Assembly: GCF_003254575.1 (NCBI RefSeq) | Contig: NZ_QJUA01000013.1 | Location: 51,734-115,733, forward strand | Source: Mycobacterium kyogaense | GTDB taxonomy: Bacteria; Actinomycetota; Actinomycetes; Mycobacteriales; Mycobacteriaceae | Length of the DNA stretch: 64,000 nt | Reading direction: 5' to 3' | Part shown: in pieces, positions 28,177 through 36,122 of the stretch | Layout of the letters: every line of letters starts with the position of its first letter | Position numbering within the stretch: position 1 is the stretch's first letter | Notes under the pieces: model-generated | What the model was told of the DNA's origin: nothing | What the model saw: only the letters and a program-made list of their open reading frames with translations | Databases searched by the model: none | Program-made: the position numbers and the translations under genes

Positions 28177-28688
28177 CCACACAGGACGTGCAAGCCGTCA
28201 TCGAGCGCACGCTCGCCGAACACGATCTGCCCTACACCGTCCACAACGGCGCGGCAGGCGGTCTGCCCGGGCTGGTCGTCGCGCTGCCGGGCGAGCGCCG
28301 ACTCACCACCAACACGATCCTCACCGTCGGTGAACACTCGGTCCGCGTCGAGGCGTTCGTGTGCCGCAAGCCCGACGAGAACTTCGAGGGCGTGTACAAG
28401 TTCCTGCTCAAGCGCAACCGCCGGCTCTACGGCGTCGCCTACACGCTCGACAACGTCGGTGACATCTACCTCGTCGGCCGGATTTCCGTCGCATCGGTGA
28501 CCGCAGAGGAGATCGACCGGGTGCTGGGTCAGGTCCTCGAAGCCGTCGACAACGACTTCAACACGCTGCTGGAGTTGGGTTTCCGCACCTCGATCCAGAA
28601 GGAGTGGGAGTGGCGGCGCTCGCGCGGGGAATCCTTGAAAAATCTCAAGGCGTTCGAGCATCTCATCGAGGACCACGACAAGAACTGA
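28173..28688 (+). CDS. YbjN-domain protein (Rv0487 type)
   Basis: A 171-residue protein of the YbjN/type III secretion chaperone-like fold, seen in [31 protein letters not shown] and the helical C-terminus. It is thought to act as a chaperone-like or adaptor protein; no enzymatic residues are apparent. ATG 28173 overlaps the mshA stop by 4 bp. In M. tuberculosis a LysE-type gene (Rv0488) separates it from gpm1; here gpmA follows after 19 bp. Confidence 0.88.
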   Translation: MTTQDVQAVIERTLAEHDLPYTVHNGAAGGLPGLVVALPGERRLTTNTILTVGEHSVRVEAFVCRKPDENFEGVYKFLLKRNRRLYGVAYTLDNVGDIYLVGRISVASVTAEEIDRVLGQVLEAVDNDFNTLLELGFRTSIQKEWEWRRSRGESLKNLKAFEHLIEDHDKN

Positions 28689-28707
28689 CCCGTGAGAAGA
28701 TCGGCGC

Positions 28708-29460
28708 ATGGCAGATACCGCGACGCTGATCCTCGTTCGCCACGGCGAGAGTGAATGGAATGCGCTGAACCTGTTCACCGGATGGGTCGACGTCGATCTG
28801 ACCGACAAGGGTCGCGCCGAGGCCGCCCGGGCGGGTGAGCTGATCGCCGGGCAGGACCGGCTGCCCGATGTTCTCTACACCTCGCTGCTGCGCCGCGCGA
28901 TCACGACGGCGAACATCGCCCTGGACAAGGCCGACCGGCACTGGATTCCGGTGCACCGGGACTGGCGGCTCAACGAGCGGCACTACGGCGCGCTGCAGGG
29001 ACTGGACAAGGCCGAGACCAAGGCGAAGTACGGCGACGAGCAGTTCATGGCGTGGCGGCGCAGCTACGACACCCCGCCGCCGCCGATCGAGCCGGGCAGC
29101 ACGTACAGCCAGGACGCCGATCCCCGCTATGCCGATGTGCCCGGCGGGGCGCCGTTGACCGAGTGCCTCAAGGACGTGGTCGAGCGCTTCGTGCCGTACT
29201 TCAGCGAGGTCATCGTGCCCGATCTTCGCAGCGGTAAGACCGTCATGATCGCCGCGCACGGCAACTCGTTGCGCGCGCTGGTCAAGCACCTCGACGGGAT
29301 GTCCGACGACGACGTGGTGGGACTGAACATCCCGACCGGTATCCCGCTGCGCTACGACCTGGACGGCGACCTGAAGCCGACCGTCGCCGGGGGCACCTAT
29401 CTGGATCCCGACGCTGCGGCTGCGGGCGCCGCGGCGGTCGCGGCCCAAGGCGCCAAGTAG
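28708..29460 (+). CDS. gpmA: 2,3-bisphosphoglycerate-dependent phosphoglycerate mutase
   Basis: A 250-residue cofactor-dependent phosphoglycerate mutase interconverting 3- and 2-phosphoglycerate in glycolysis. The phosphohistidine motif is [18 protein letters not shown]. Further hallmarks are [25 protein letters not shown] and [10 protein letters not shown], with the second catalytic His. The end is an Ala-rich tail ([18 protein letters not shown]). It is directly upstream of senX3-regX3, as in other mycobacteria. Confidence 0.96.
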   Translation: MADTATLILVRHGESEWNALNLFTGWVDVDLTDKGRAEAARAGELIAGQDRLPDVLYTSLLRRAITTANIALDKADRHWIPVHRDWRLNERHYGALQGLDKAETKAKYGDEQFMAWRRSYDTPPPPIEPGSTYSQDADPRYADVPGGAPLTECLKDVVERFVPYFSEVIVPDLRSGKTVMIAAHGNSLRALVKHLDGMSDDDVVGLNIPTGIPLRYDLDGDLKPTVAGGTYLDPDAAAAGAAAVAAQGAK

Positions 29461-29487
29461 TCGGCCGTCGGCGCCCGGCGAACAGAA

Positions 29488-29578
29488 GGTGAACGGCGGT
29501 GGGCGCCGGGCCGAACATCGGTCTGGAAGTGTGTGACTTGTCCGGTTTTGGCCGCACGCTGCTGGGATGACGTTCACC
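29488..29578. promoter_or_regulatory. Possible RegX3/PHO-box half-sites before senX3
   Basis: GGTGAAC at 29488-29494 is GTTCACC on the minus strand; read that way it is preceded by CGCCCAC four bases away, a 7-4-7 repeat. A second GTTCACC on the plus strand lies at 29572-29578, just upstream of GTG 29598. GTTCACC-like half-sites are those I recall for RegX3. Autoregulation of senX3-regX3 is known in mycobacteria, but these sites are inferred. Confidence 0.35.
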
Positions 29579-29597
29579 GAGTGCGTACGATTTTCGC

Positions 29598-30773
29598 GTG
29601 AGTGTCTCCTCGGCACTGCTGCTTGCGGCGGTCGTGGCACTGCTCGCCGTGTCGATCGGTGTCGTGTTCGGCGTGGCGGCGGCCCCGCGTCTGCGCCAGC
29701 GGCGTGAGCGCCGCGCGGTCGAACAGACCGGCATCACCGTGTCCCAGATGCTGCGTCACGCGGTGGCCCAATCCCCGGTGGGGATCGTCGTCGTCGACAC
29801 CTACCGCGACGTGGTCTACACCAACGACCGCGCGACCGAACTCGGGGTGGTCCGCGACCGACTGCTCGACGACAGAGCGTGGCAGGCGGCCCAGCGGACA
29901 CTGGCCACCGGCGAGGACATCGAGTTCGACCTGTCGCCCCGCAAGCGGGAGCGGCCGGGCCGGTCGGGGCTCTCGGTCCGCGGGCACGTGCGGCTGCTGA
30001 CCGAGGACGACCGCCGGTTCGCGGTGCTCTACGTCGACGATCAGTCCGAGCACGCGCGCATGGAAGCGACCCGCCGGGACTTCGTGGCCAACGTCAGCCA
30101 CGAACTCAAGACGCCCGTCGGCGCGATGGGGGTATTGGCCGAGGCCGTGCTCGCCTCGTCCGATGACCCGGAGACGGTGCGGCACTTCGCCGAGAAGATG
30201 GTCACCGAGTCCCACCGCCTGGCCAACATGGTCGGCGAGCTGATCGAGCTCTCGCGACTCCAGGGCGGCGAGCGGCTGCCCGATCTCGAGGCTGTCGACG
30301 TCGACACCGTGGTCGCCGAGGCGCTGTCGCGGCACAAGGTCGCCGCCGACAACGCCGACATCGCGATCACGACCGATGCGCCGACCGGCTTTCAGGTGCT
30401 CGGCGACGAGACGCTGCTCGTGACGGCGATCGCCAACCTGGTCTCGAATGCGATCGCCTACTCGCCCAACGGCTCCTCGGTGTCCGTCAGCCGCCGCCGG
30501 CGCGGCGACCTCATCGAGATCGCGGTGACCGACCGCGGAATCGGCATCGCGCCCGCCGATCAGGAGCGCGTGTTCGAACGGTTCTTCCGGGTGGACAAGG
30601 CGCGCTCCCGGGCCACCGGGGGTACCGGTCTCGGGCTGGCGATCGTCAAACACGTCGCCGCCAATCACAATGGCTCGATCCGGCTGTGGAGTCAGCCGGG
30701 GACGGGCTCCACGTTCACCCTGTCGATTCCCGCCTATCTGCGCGACGGCGATTCCGAAGACCCCGATGAGTGA
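29598..30773 (+). CDS. senX3: Phosphate-responsive sensor histidine kinase SenX3
   Basis: A 391-residue membrane histidine kinase. It has an N-terminal hydrophobic segment ([20 protein letters not shown]), then a PAS-like domain at about 50-140. The phospho-acceptor helix is [19 protein letters not shown], with the His near residue 168. The ATP-binding domain has the N box [32 protein letters not shown] and [11 protein letters not shown]. It senses phosphate limitation (with the Pst system) and phosphorylates RegX3. The start is GTG 29598. RegX3 follows after 26 bp. Confidence 0.97.
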   Translation: MSVSSALLLAAVVALLAVSIGVVFGVAAAPRLRQRRERRAVEQTGITVSQMLRHAVAQSPVGIVVVDTYRDVVYTNDRATELGVVRDRLLDDRAWQAAQRTLATGEDIEFDLSPRKRERPGRSGLSVRGHVRLLTEDDRRFAVLYVDDQSEHARMEATRRDFVANVSHELKTPVGAMGVLAEAVLASSDDPETVRHFAEKMVTESHRLANMVGELIELSRLQGGERLPDLEAVDVDTVVAEALSRHKVAADNADIAITTDAPTGFQVLGDETLLVTAIANLVSNAIAYSPNGSSVSVSRRRRGDLIEIAVTDRGIGIAPADQERVFERFFRVDKARSRATGGTGLGLAIVKHVAANHNGSIRLWSQPGTGSTFTLSIPAYLRDGDSEDPDE

Positions 30774-30799
30774 TGACGACCGAGAGGACTAGGACTGCG

Positions 30800-31486
30800 A
30801 TGACCAGTGTGCTGATCGTGGAGGACGAGGAGTCCTTGGCTGATCCCCTGGCCTTCCTGCTGCGTAAGGAGGGCTTCGAGGCCACCGTGGTGGCCGACGG
30901 GCCGTCCGCCCTGGCCGAATTCGAACGGTCCGGTGCCGACATCGTGCTGCTGGACCTGATGCTGCCCGGGATGAGCGGCACCGACGTGTGCAAGCAGCTG
31001 CGCTCGCGGTCGAGCGTGCCGGTGATCATGGTGACCGCCCGGGACAGTGAGATCGACAAGGTCGTGGGTCTGGAACTGGGCGCTGACGACTACGTGACGA
31101 AGCCGTACTCGGCGCGGGAGCTGATCGCCCGCATCCGGGCGGTGCTGCGCCGCGGCGCCGACACCGACGATGCGGGCATCGATGACGGTGTGCTGGAGGC
31201 AGGCCCGGTGCGGATGGACGTCGAGCGCCACGTGGTCAGTGTCAACGGCTCTCCGATCACGCTTCCGCTCAAGGAGTTCGACCTGCTGGAGTACCTGATG
31301 CGCAACAGCGGGCGCGTGCTGACCCGTGGGCAGCTGATCGACCGCGTGTGGGGTGCCGACTATGTCGGCGACACCAAGACCCTCGATGTCCACGTCAAGC
31401 GGTTGCGCAGCAAGATCGAGGCCGATCCGGCCAACCCGGTGCACCTGGTCACCGTGCGCGGGCTCGGGTACAAGCTCGAGGGCTGA
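30800..31486 (+). CDS. regX3: OmpR-family response regulator RegX3
   Basis: A 228-residue response regulator, very similar to M. tuberculosis RegX3 along its length. The receiver domain has EDEE at the acidic pocket, DLMLPGMSG with the phospho-acceptor Asp near residue 52, the Thr of VTARDS, and TKPYSARELIARI. The C-terminal winged helix (KEFDLLEYLMRNSGRVLTRG through VTVRGLGYKLEG) binds DNA. ATG 30800 matches the known start; an upstream in-frame ATG adds ten non-conserved residues. It activates phosphate-starvation genes. A strong hairpin follows. Confidence 0.97.
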   Translation: MTSVLIVEDEESLADPLAFLLRKEGFEATVVADGPSALAEFERSGADIVLLDLMLPGMSGTDVCKQLRSRSSVPVIMVTARDSEIDKVVGLELGADDYVTKPYSARELIARIRAVLRRGADTDDAGIDDGVLEAGPVRMDVERHVVSVNGSPITLPLKEFDLLEYLMRNSGRVLTRGQLIDRVWGADYVGDTKTLDVHVKRLRSKIEADPANPVHLVTVRGLGYKLEG

Positions 31487-31507
31487 CCCCAGCCGGAAGT
31501 AACGACC

Positions 31508-31538
31508 ACTAAGCCTCCACTACCGGTGGAGGCTTAGT
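31508..31538 (+). terminator. Strong hairpin terminator after regX3
   Basis: ACTAAGCCTCCAC (31508-31520) pairs perfectly with GTGGAGGCTTAGT (31526-31538) over 13 bp around a 5-nt loop, 21 bp after the regX3 stop. There is no U-tract. Its position separates the senX3-regX3 operon from the glycan island. Confidence 0.8.
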
Positions 31539-32034
31539 CGTGCATGGGCTGCGAAACCGAACGTTACCGACGCAAGAATTTTGCTTGACGTTAACAGGCG
31601 ACGCCGTACACCAAATTTTACGATTCAGATTTCTGTGAAGTGTGTCACCTGATGCGCGGCGGCTTGAGTGCTAAATACTTTGCTAAGTCTGCATAACTAT
31701 GACAAGTTCGTGACCGACCGAGTGCGCTTGAAATCAGCTAAGGCGCTATACAGACCACGTTTCTGCAGTTGAAAGCAATGGCCGACCGTTTGTGTCGAAC
31801 TTGGAAAAGAAGTCGTCAAACCGTTAGCTGACGCGTGTAAATCTTTGCCTGGACGTCTGACGCGTCCGATGCTAGCGTTCCACTCGGACGTCTCCTGATC
31901 CGATTGATCGCAGCGCAGCGAACGCACATTTGTTTGCGCTGATCGCAAGTTATTCATGCCGTGGGCGACTGAGAAGGAACCACGGGGAGCGTCGCCAACG
32001 TCGTACAGAACGGTCGAACAGAACGGGAGTCAGG
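31539..32034. other. AT-rich non-coding region at the start of the glycan island
   Basis: About 500 bp with no convincing gene. By hand count 31561-31740 is about 47% G+C, far below the flanking genes. It contains TGCTAA at 31669-31674 and 31681-31686 (12 bp apart, with a further GCTAA at 31737-31741). GGACGTCT occurs at 31851-31858 and 31886-31893. An extended -10-like TGCTAGCGT lies between the GGACGTCT copies at 31870-31878. It is the likely promoter and control region of the downstream operon, and a plausible target of an AT-binding silencer such as Lsr2 (inference). Confidence 0.6.
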
Positions 32035-32874
32035 GTGACTGAAGTGGTAGCCCAGAACGGACACGACGCGACTGCGCCGCGCACGGCCAGCCTGCGGGGT
32101 GCCAACCACAGCACCGGCCTGAGCGCCGGAGCTGGCATGGGCCGGCGGGCCGTGAGCCGACCGACGATGACGGTCAGCCTCGTCATCCCTGTCCGGAACG
32201 AAGCGCGCAACGTCGCGTGGGTGCTCGAGCAGATCACCGACGACGTGGACGAGATCGTGCTGGTGGACGGCAACTCGACCGATGCCACCGTGATCACCGC
32301 GCAGAGCTGCCGGCCGGACATTCGCGTGGTCACCCAGGAGGGTTCCGGCAAGGGCGACGCTCTGCGGACCGGTTTCCGCGCAGCCACCGGCGACGTGATC
32401 GTGATGATCGACGCGGACGGCAGCATGGCGCCGCAGGAGATCAAGCACTTCCTCCACTTCCTGTCCAGCGGCTATGACTTCGTCAAGGGCTCGCGCTTCA
32501 TCGCGGGCGGCGGCTCCTCCGACATCACCCCGCTTCGCCGGCTGGGCAACAAGTTCCTGCTGCGGGTGTTCAATTCGGCCTTCAAAGCCGAGCTGACCGA
32601 TCTCTGCTACGGCTACTGCGCCTTCCATCGGCGCTACCTCGACGTGATGTCCCTGCAGGCAACAGGTTTCGAGATCGAGGCGGAGATGACCGTGCGTGCC
32701 ATGCAGGCTGGGCTGCGCGTCACCGAGGTCCCGAGCATGGAGATGCCGCGCCGCCACGGTGCGTCGAACCTGCGGGCCTTCCGAGACGGAATACGGGTGC
32801 TGCGCACCGTCTTACGCGATCACGACCGTGGCGTCTCGGGCCGGGTGGTACAGGCCCTGGCAGCCGAGAAGTAG
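32035..32874 (+). CDS. Family 2 glycosyltransferase, polyprenyl-phosphate (DPM1-like) type
   Basis: A 279-residue GT-A enzyme. It has VSLVIPVRNEARNVAWVLEQ, DEIVLVDGNSTDAT, the DXD-like IDADGSM, and VKGSRFIAGGGSSDITPLRR. The DLCYGYCAFHRRYLD and FEIEAEMTVRAM stretches are typical of dolichol/polyprenyl-phosphate sugar synthases. No membrane helix is present. It probably loads a sugar onto polyprenyl phosphate for the island's membrane glycosyltransferase (inferred). GTG 32035 is chosen because GGAGTCAGG precedes it. It is the first gene of the island. Confidence 0.85.
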   Translation: MTEVVAQNGHDATAPRTASLRGANHSTGLSAGAGMGRRAVSRPTMTVSLVIPVRNEARNVAWVLEQITDDVDEIVLVDGNSTDATVITAQSCRPDIRVVTQEGSGKGDALRTGFRAATGDVIVMIDADGSMAPQEIKHFLHFLSSGYDFVKGSRFIAGGGSSDITPLRRLGNKFLLRVFNSAFKAELTDLCYGYCAFHRRYLDVMSLQATGFEIEAEMTVRAMQAGLRVTEVPSMEMPRRHGASNLRAFRDGIRVLRTVLRDHDRGVSGRVVQALAAEK

Positions 32875-32897
32875 AAGTCGACCGGGGGGAAGACGAC

Positions 32898-33875
32898 ATG
32901 ACCGGGATCATCTCAACGAGTGCGCCTACGTCGCTGCCGGCGCCCACGCGCCAGAAGCAGAGTCGCACTCCGCGTCCGCGGGTGTCGATCTGCATCCCCG
33001 CCTACCAGGCCGGCCGGCATCTGACGGCCACGCTCGAGAGCGCGTTGGGCCAGGACTACGAGGACTTCGAGATCGTGGTCATCGACAACAACAGCACGGA
33101 CGACACCGCGGAGATCCTCGACGGGATCGCCGATCCGCGAGTTCGCGTGCTGCGCAACGACGCCACCGTCTCGATGATGGACAACTTCAACATCGCGGTG
33201 CGGGAAAGCCGAGGGAGTTACGTGAAGGTGGTGTGTGCCGACGACATCGTCGCGCCGGACTGCCTGCGCCTGCAGGCTGAGGTCCTCGACGCGATGCCGG
33301 CGGTCGCGCTGGTGTCGGCGCGCACGGACTTCGTCGACGACTTCGGCGACATGATGCGCCCCGCCCGCGGACTCCCGGGGATCGTGGGTCATCAGCCGGC
33401 CGGCCGCGTGGTGCGGCGGATCGTGCGCAGCGGCACCAACCCCATCGGGCCACCCGTGGCGGCGATGTTCCGGCGCGAGGAGTTCGACCGCTGCGGCGGC
33501 TTCCGGCACGTCACGTCGTTCCTGAGCGAGCTGGACCTCTGGGTCCGGCTACTCGACCGCGGTGACTTCTTCGGCATTCCCAAGACGCTGGCGGCGTTCC
33601 GGATCGCCAGCGGCTCCACCACGGCGATGACCTCGGCACGTTCGCAGCTGCGACAGCAGCTGGGTTTCAGTGATGGCCTGGCCGCCGACACGCGCTGGCC
33701 TGTCACCACCGGTGACGTGCTGTACGGCCGGATGCGGTCCTACGACATGCAGCTGCGGCGCACCGGCTTGTACGCACTGAGCAACCTGCGCAACCGGCGC
33801 CAGGACGTGGCCGCCAGACGAACCAGACGACGTGGAAAGGGCCCCTACGGCAATGCTGTTGCAGAACATCGATGA
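32898..33875 (+). CDS. Family 2 glycosyltransferase
   Basis: A 325-residue GT-A enzyme. RVSICIPAYQAGRHLTATLES begins the nucleotide-sugar domain at about residue 28, and IVVIDNNSTDDT follows. The DXD equivalent is VCADDIVAPDCL, and FLSELDLWVRLLDRGDFFGI is near the acceptor site. The C-terminus is strongly basic (RRQDVAARRTRRRGKG). Donor and acceptor are unknown. It follows the DPM1-like gene after 23 bp and overlaps the next gene. Confidence 0.87.
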   Translation: MTGIISTSAPTSLPAPTRQKQSRTPRPRVSICIPAYQAGRHLTATLESALGQDYEDFEIVVIDNNSTDDTAEILDGIADPRVRVLRNDATVSMMDNFNIAVRESRGSYVKVVCADDIVAPDCLRLQAEVLDAMPAVALVSARTDFVDDFGDMMRPARGLPGIVGHQPAGRVVRRIVRSGTNPIGPPVAAMFRREEFDRCGGFRHVTSFLSELDLWVRLLDRGDFFGIPKTLAAFRIASGSTTAMTSARSQLRQQLGFSDGLAADTRWPVTTGDVLYGRMRSYDMQLRRTGLYALSNLRNRRQDVAARRTRRRGKGPYGNAVAEHR

Positions 33876-34827
33876 GCTGCAGGCGCGCCGTCCGACCCTG
33901 AGTCTGTCGGTCGTCGTCTGCGCATACACCCCGGCGCGCTGGGACGATCTGCGCCGCGCCGTGGATTCCGTTCTGTCTGAATGGGATACGGTCACCGAGC
34001 TCGTGGTCGTCATCGACCACAACGAGGAACTCCTCGAGCGCGCGGCCGACCTCTTCGGCGCAGATCCGCGCATCGTGCTGTGCCGTAACACCGGACAGCG
34101 TGGACTGTCCGATGCACGCAACACCGGGGTGGCGGCCAGCCGAGGTGAGATCATCGCGTTCCTCGACGATGACGCGGCGGCCCAGCCGGGGTGGAGCGCC
34201 GCACTGCTCGCCCATTACGACGACCCCGGCGTGGCAGGTGTCGGCGGCCACGCCGCGCCCGTGTGGCCGTCCGGCAGGCCGCGATGGATGCCGGCGGAGT
34301 TCGACTGGGTGGTGGGCTGCAGCTACGTCGGACAACCCCAGCACGTGACCACAGTGCGAAACCCTCTGGGCTGCAACATGAGTCTGCGTCGATCCGTTTT
34401 CGCCGACATCGGGGGCTTCCGCTCCGAGGTGGGCCGGGTGGGATCGGTGCCGGTCGGCGGTGAGGAGACCGAACTGTTCCTGAGGTTGCGCGCGCAGCGC
34501 CCCGAGCAGCGGGTGCTGCTCGATCCGTCCGCAGCGGTGTCGCACCACGTCAGTGCCGATCGCGCCACGCCTCGGTATTTCCTGCGCCGCTGCTATCACG
34601 AGGGGCTGTCCAAGGCTGTGGTGACTCGACTGGCCGCTGCGCCGAAATCGCTGGACAGCGAACAGAGCTACGCCACCCGCGTGCTGCCGCGCGCGGTGGT
34701 CCGTGAGGTGGCGTCGCGGCAGCCCGGCGGTCGGGCGCGTGCGGCCATGATCGTCGCCGGTCTCGCCGTCACCACCGCGGGTTACCTGCGGGGCACCCTG
34801 GCTCGTCGGGGCGGTGCATCCGCATGA
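33853..34827 (+). CDS. Family 2 glycosyltransferase
   Basis: A GT-A glycosyltransferase, 324 residues from ATG 33853. That start is preferred because GGAAAGGG lies upstream; GTG 33832 would add seven residues. LSVVVCAYTPARWDDLRRAVDS starts the fold. DARNTGVAASRGEIIAFLDDDAAAQPGW carries the DXD, and GGEETELFLRLRAQ the ED-type catalytic pair. The C-terminal region contains a hydrophobic stretch (AAMIVAGLAVTTAGYL) that may associate with the membrane. It overlaps the previous gene by 23 bp and the next by 4 bp (ATGA). Confidence 0.87.
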   Translation: MLLQNIDELQARRPTLSLSVVVCAYTPARWDDLRRAVDSVLSEWDTVTELVVVIDHNEELLERAADLFGADPRIVLCRNTGQRGLSDARNTGVAASRGEIIAFLDDDAAAQPGWSAALLAHYDDPGVAGVGGHAAPVWPSGRPRWMPAEFDWVVGCSYVGQPQHVTTVRNPLGCNMSLRRSVFADIGGFRSEVGRVGSVPVGGEETELFLRLRAQRPEQRVLLDPSAAVSHHVSADRATPRYFLRRCYHEGLSKAVVTRLAAAPKSLDSEQSYATRVLPRAVVREVASRQPGGRARAAMIVAGLAVTTAGYLRGTLARRGGASA

Positions 34828-36122
34828 ATGATCTGACCCTGCCCGAGGCGACCATCGCCCCGGTGTTCCCGGCCGCGGAACGTCCCACCTGGGACGGCGC
34901 GACCTGGATCGGCGAAGTGTGGACCGACACGCTCGATCTCGACACCGCCGCACCGCGGTACCGACTGCGGGACGCCGACGGGTTCGGCCAGGCGCGTCTA
35001 CTGGTGCGCGCCGACGGCGGTCCGCTGGGGTTCGTCACGCTCGACGTCACCGACGGAACCGTCGACGCCGATCGACTGCGCGCGGCGGCGGCCGCTCTGC
35101 CGCAACCGGCGCCGCCCCCGGCTCTGCCGAGCCCGGCCCCGGCCATCACCGTCGTGATCTGCACCCGCGACCGGGTGTCGATGCTGCAGGCCGCGCTCGA
35201 CTCGGTCCGCGCGGTGGATTACCCCGACGTCGAGATCATCGTGGTGGACAACGCCGCAGCAACCGACGCCACCCACCGCTACGTCGCCGCCCTCGGCGAT
35301 CCGCGCGTGCGGGTGATCGACGAGCCGCGCCCCGGCCTGTCGCGGGCCCGCAACACCGGCCTGCTGGCAGCGGCGGGGGATGTGGTGGCGTTCACCGACG
35401 ACGACGTGGTCGTCGACCGGCACTGGCTCACCGCCGTCGCGCGCGGGTTCACCCGCGGTGACAACGTGTCCTGTGTCTCCGGTCTGGTGCCCGCCGCGGA
35501 ACTGCGGACCCCGGCCCAGGCCTACTTCGACGCCCGGGTCGGGTGGTCGGCGTGCCTGTATACGCGTGTGTTCGACTGGGCGGCACCGCCGCTCGACATC
35601 CCGCTGTTCCCGTTCGCGGTCGGCCACTACGGCACCGGTGCGAACTTCGCCGTCGATCGCGCCGCTGTGGTGCGGGTCGGCGGGTTCGACGAGGCGCTGG
35701 GCGCCGGTTCCCCCACCGGCGGCGGTGAAGACCTCGACATGTTCTTCCGACTGCTGCGCGCCGGCGGCACACTGGTGTACGACCCGGCGTCGATCGTGTG
35801 GCACCGACACCGCGCCAGCAGCGAGGGACTGGCGGCGCAGAGCCGGACCTACGGAATCGGTCTCGGCGCCTGGATCGCCAAGATCGCGCTGGATCCCGCG
35901 ATCGCCCCACGGGCCTTCGCCACCGCCGCGCTCAAGGCGCCCCAGTTCGCGACCTACCTCGCGGATTCGGCAGCCACCTCGAAGCCGTCCGACGAACTCG
36001 TCGCTCTGCTCCCCGAGGGGCTCACCACACCGGCGTGGCGATCAGTGGTGGCAGGCTTCCGCGCCTACCGGGCCGCGCGCCGGGAAGGGCGGTCGGTGGC
36101 CCCATTGGCGGTGCCCCGATGA
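34824..36122 (+). CDS. Family 2 glycosyltransferase with N-terminal extension
   Basis: A 432-residue protein. Residues 1 to about 105 form an extension of unknown role, ending in a Pro/Ala linker (LPQPAPPPALPSPAPA). The GT-A domain follows with ITVVICTRDRVSMLQAALDS, LSRARNTGLLAAAGDVVAFT-DDDVV (DXD), and GGGEDLDMFFRLLRAGG (ED motif). The acceptor is unknown. It is translationally coupled to both neighbours by ATGA overlaps. Confidence 0.87.
   Translation: MNDLTLPEATIAPVFPAAERPTWDGATWIGEVWTDTLDLDTAAPRYRLRDADGFGQARLLVRADGGPLGFVTLDVTDGTVDADRLRAAAAALPQPAPPPALPSPAPAITVVICTRDRVSMLQAALDSVRAVDYPDVEIIVVDNAAATDATHRYVAALGDPRVRVIDEPRPGLSRARNTGLLAAAGDVVAFTDDDVVVDRHWLTAVARGFTRGDNVSCVSGLVPAAELRTPAQAYFDARVGWSACLYTRVFDWAAPPLDIPLFPFAVGHYGTGANFAVDRAAVVRVGGFDEALGAGSPTGGGEDLDMFFRLLRAGGTLVYDPASIVWHRHRASSEGLAAQSRTYGIGLGAWIAKIALDPAIAPRAFATAALKAPQFATYLADSAATSKPSDELVALLPEGLTTPAWRSVVAGFRAYRAARREGRSVAPLAVPR

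Noticed and set aside
31697..31957. 86-codon minus-strand frame in the AT-rich spacer
   Set aside because: It has no ribosome-binding site, no family resemblance and mixed codon use. The spacer reads better as regulatory DNA.
31539..32034. RegX3 box in front of the glycan island
   Set aside because: No GTTCACC/GTGAAC-type pair with PHO-box spacing was found, only weak partial matches.
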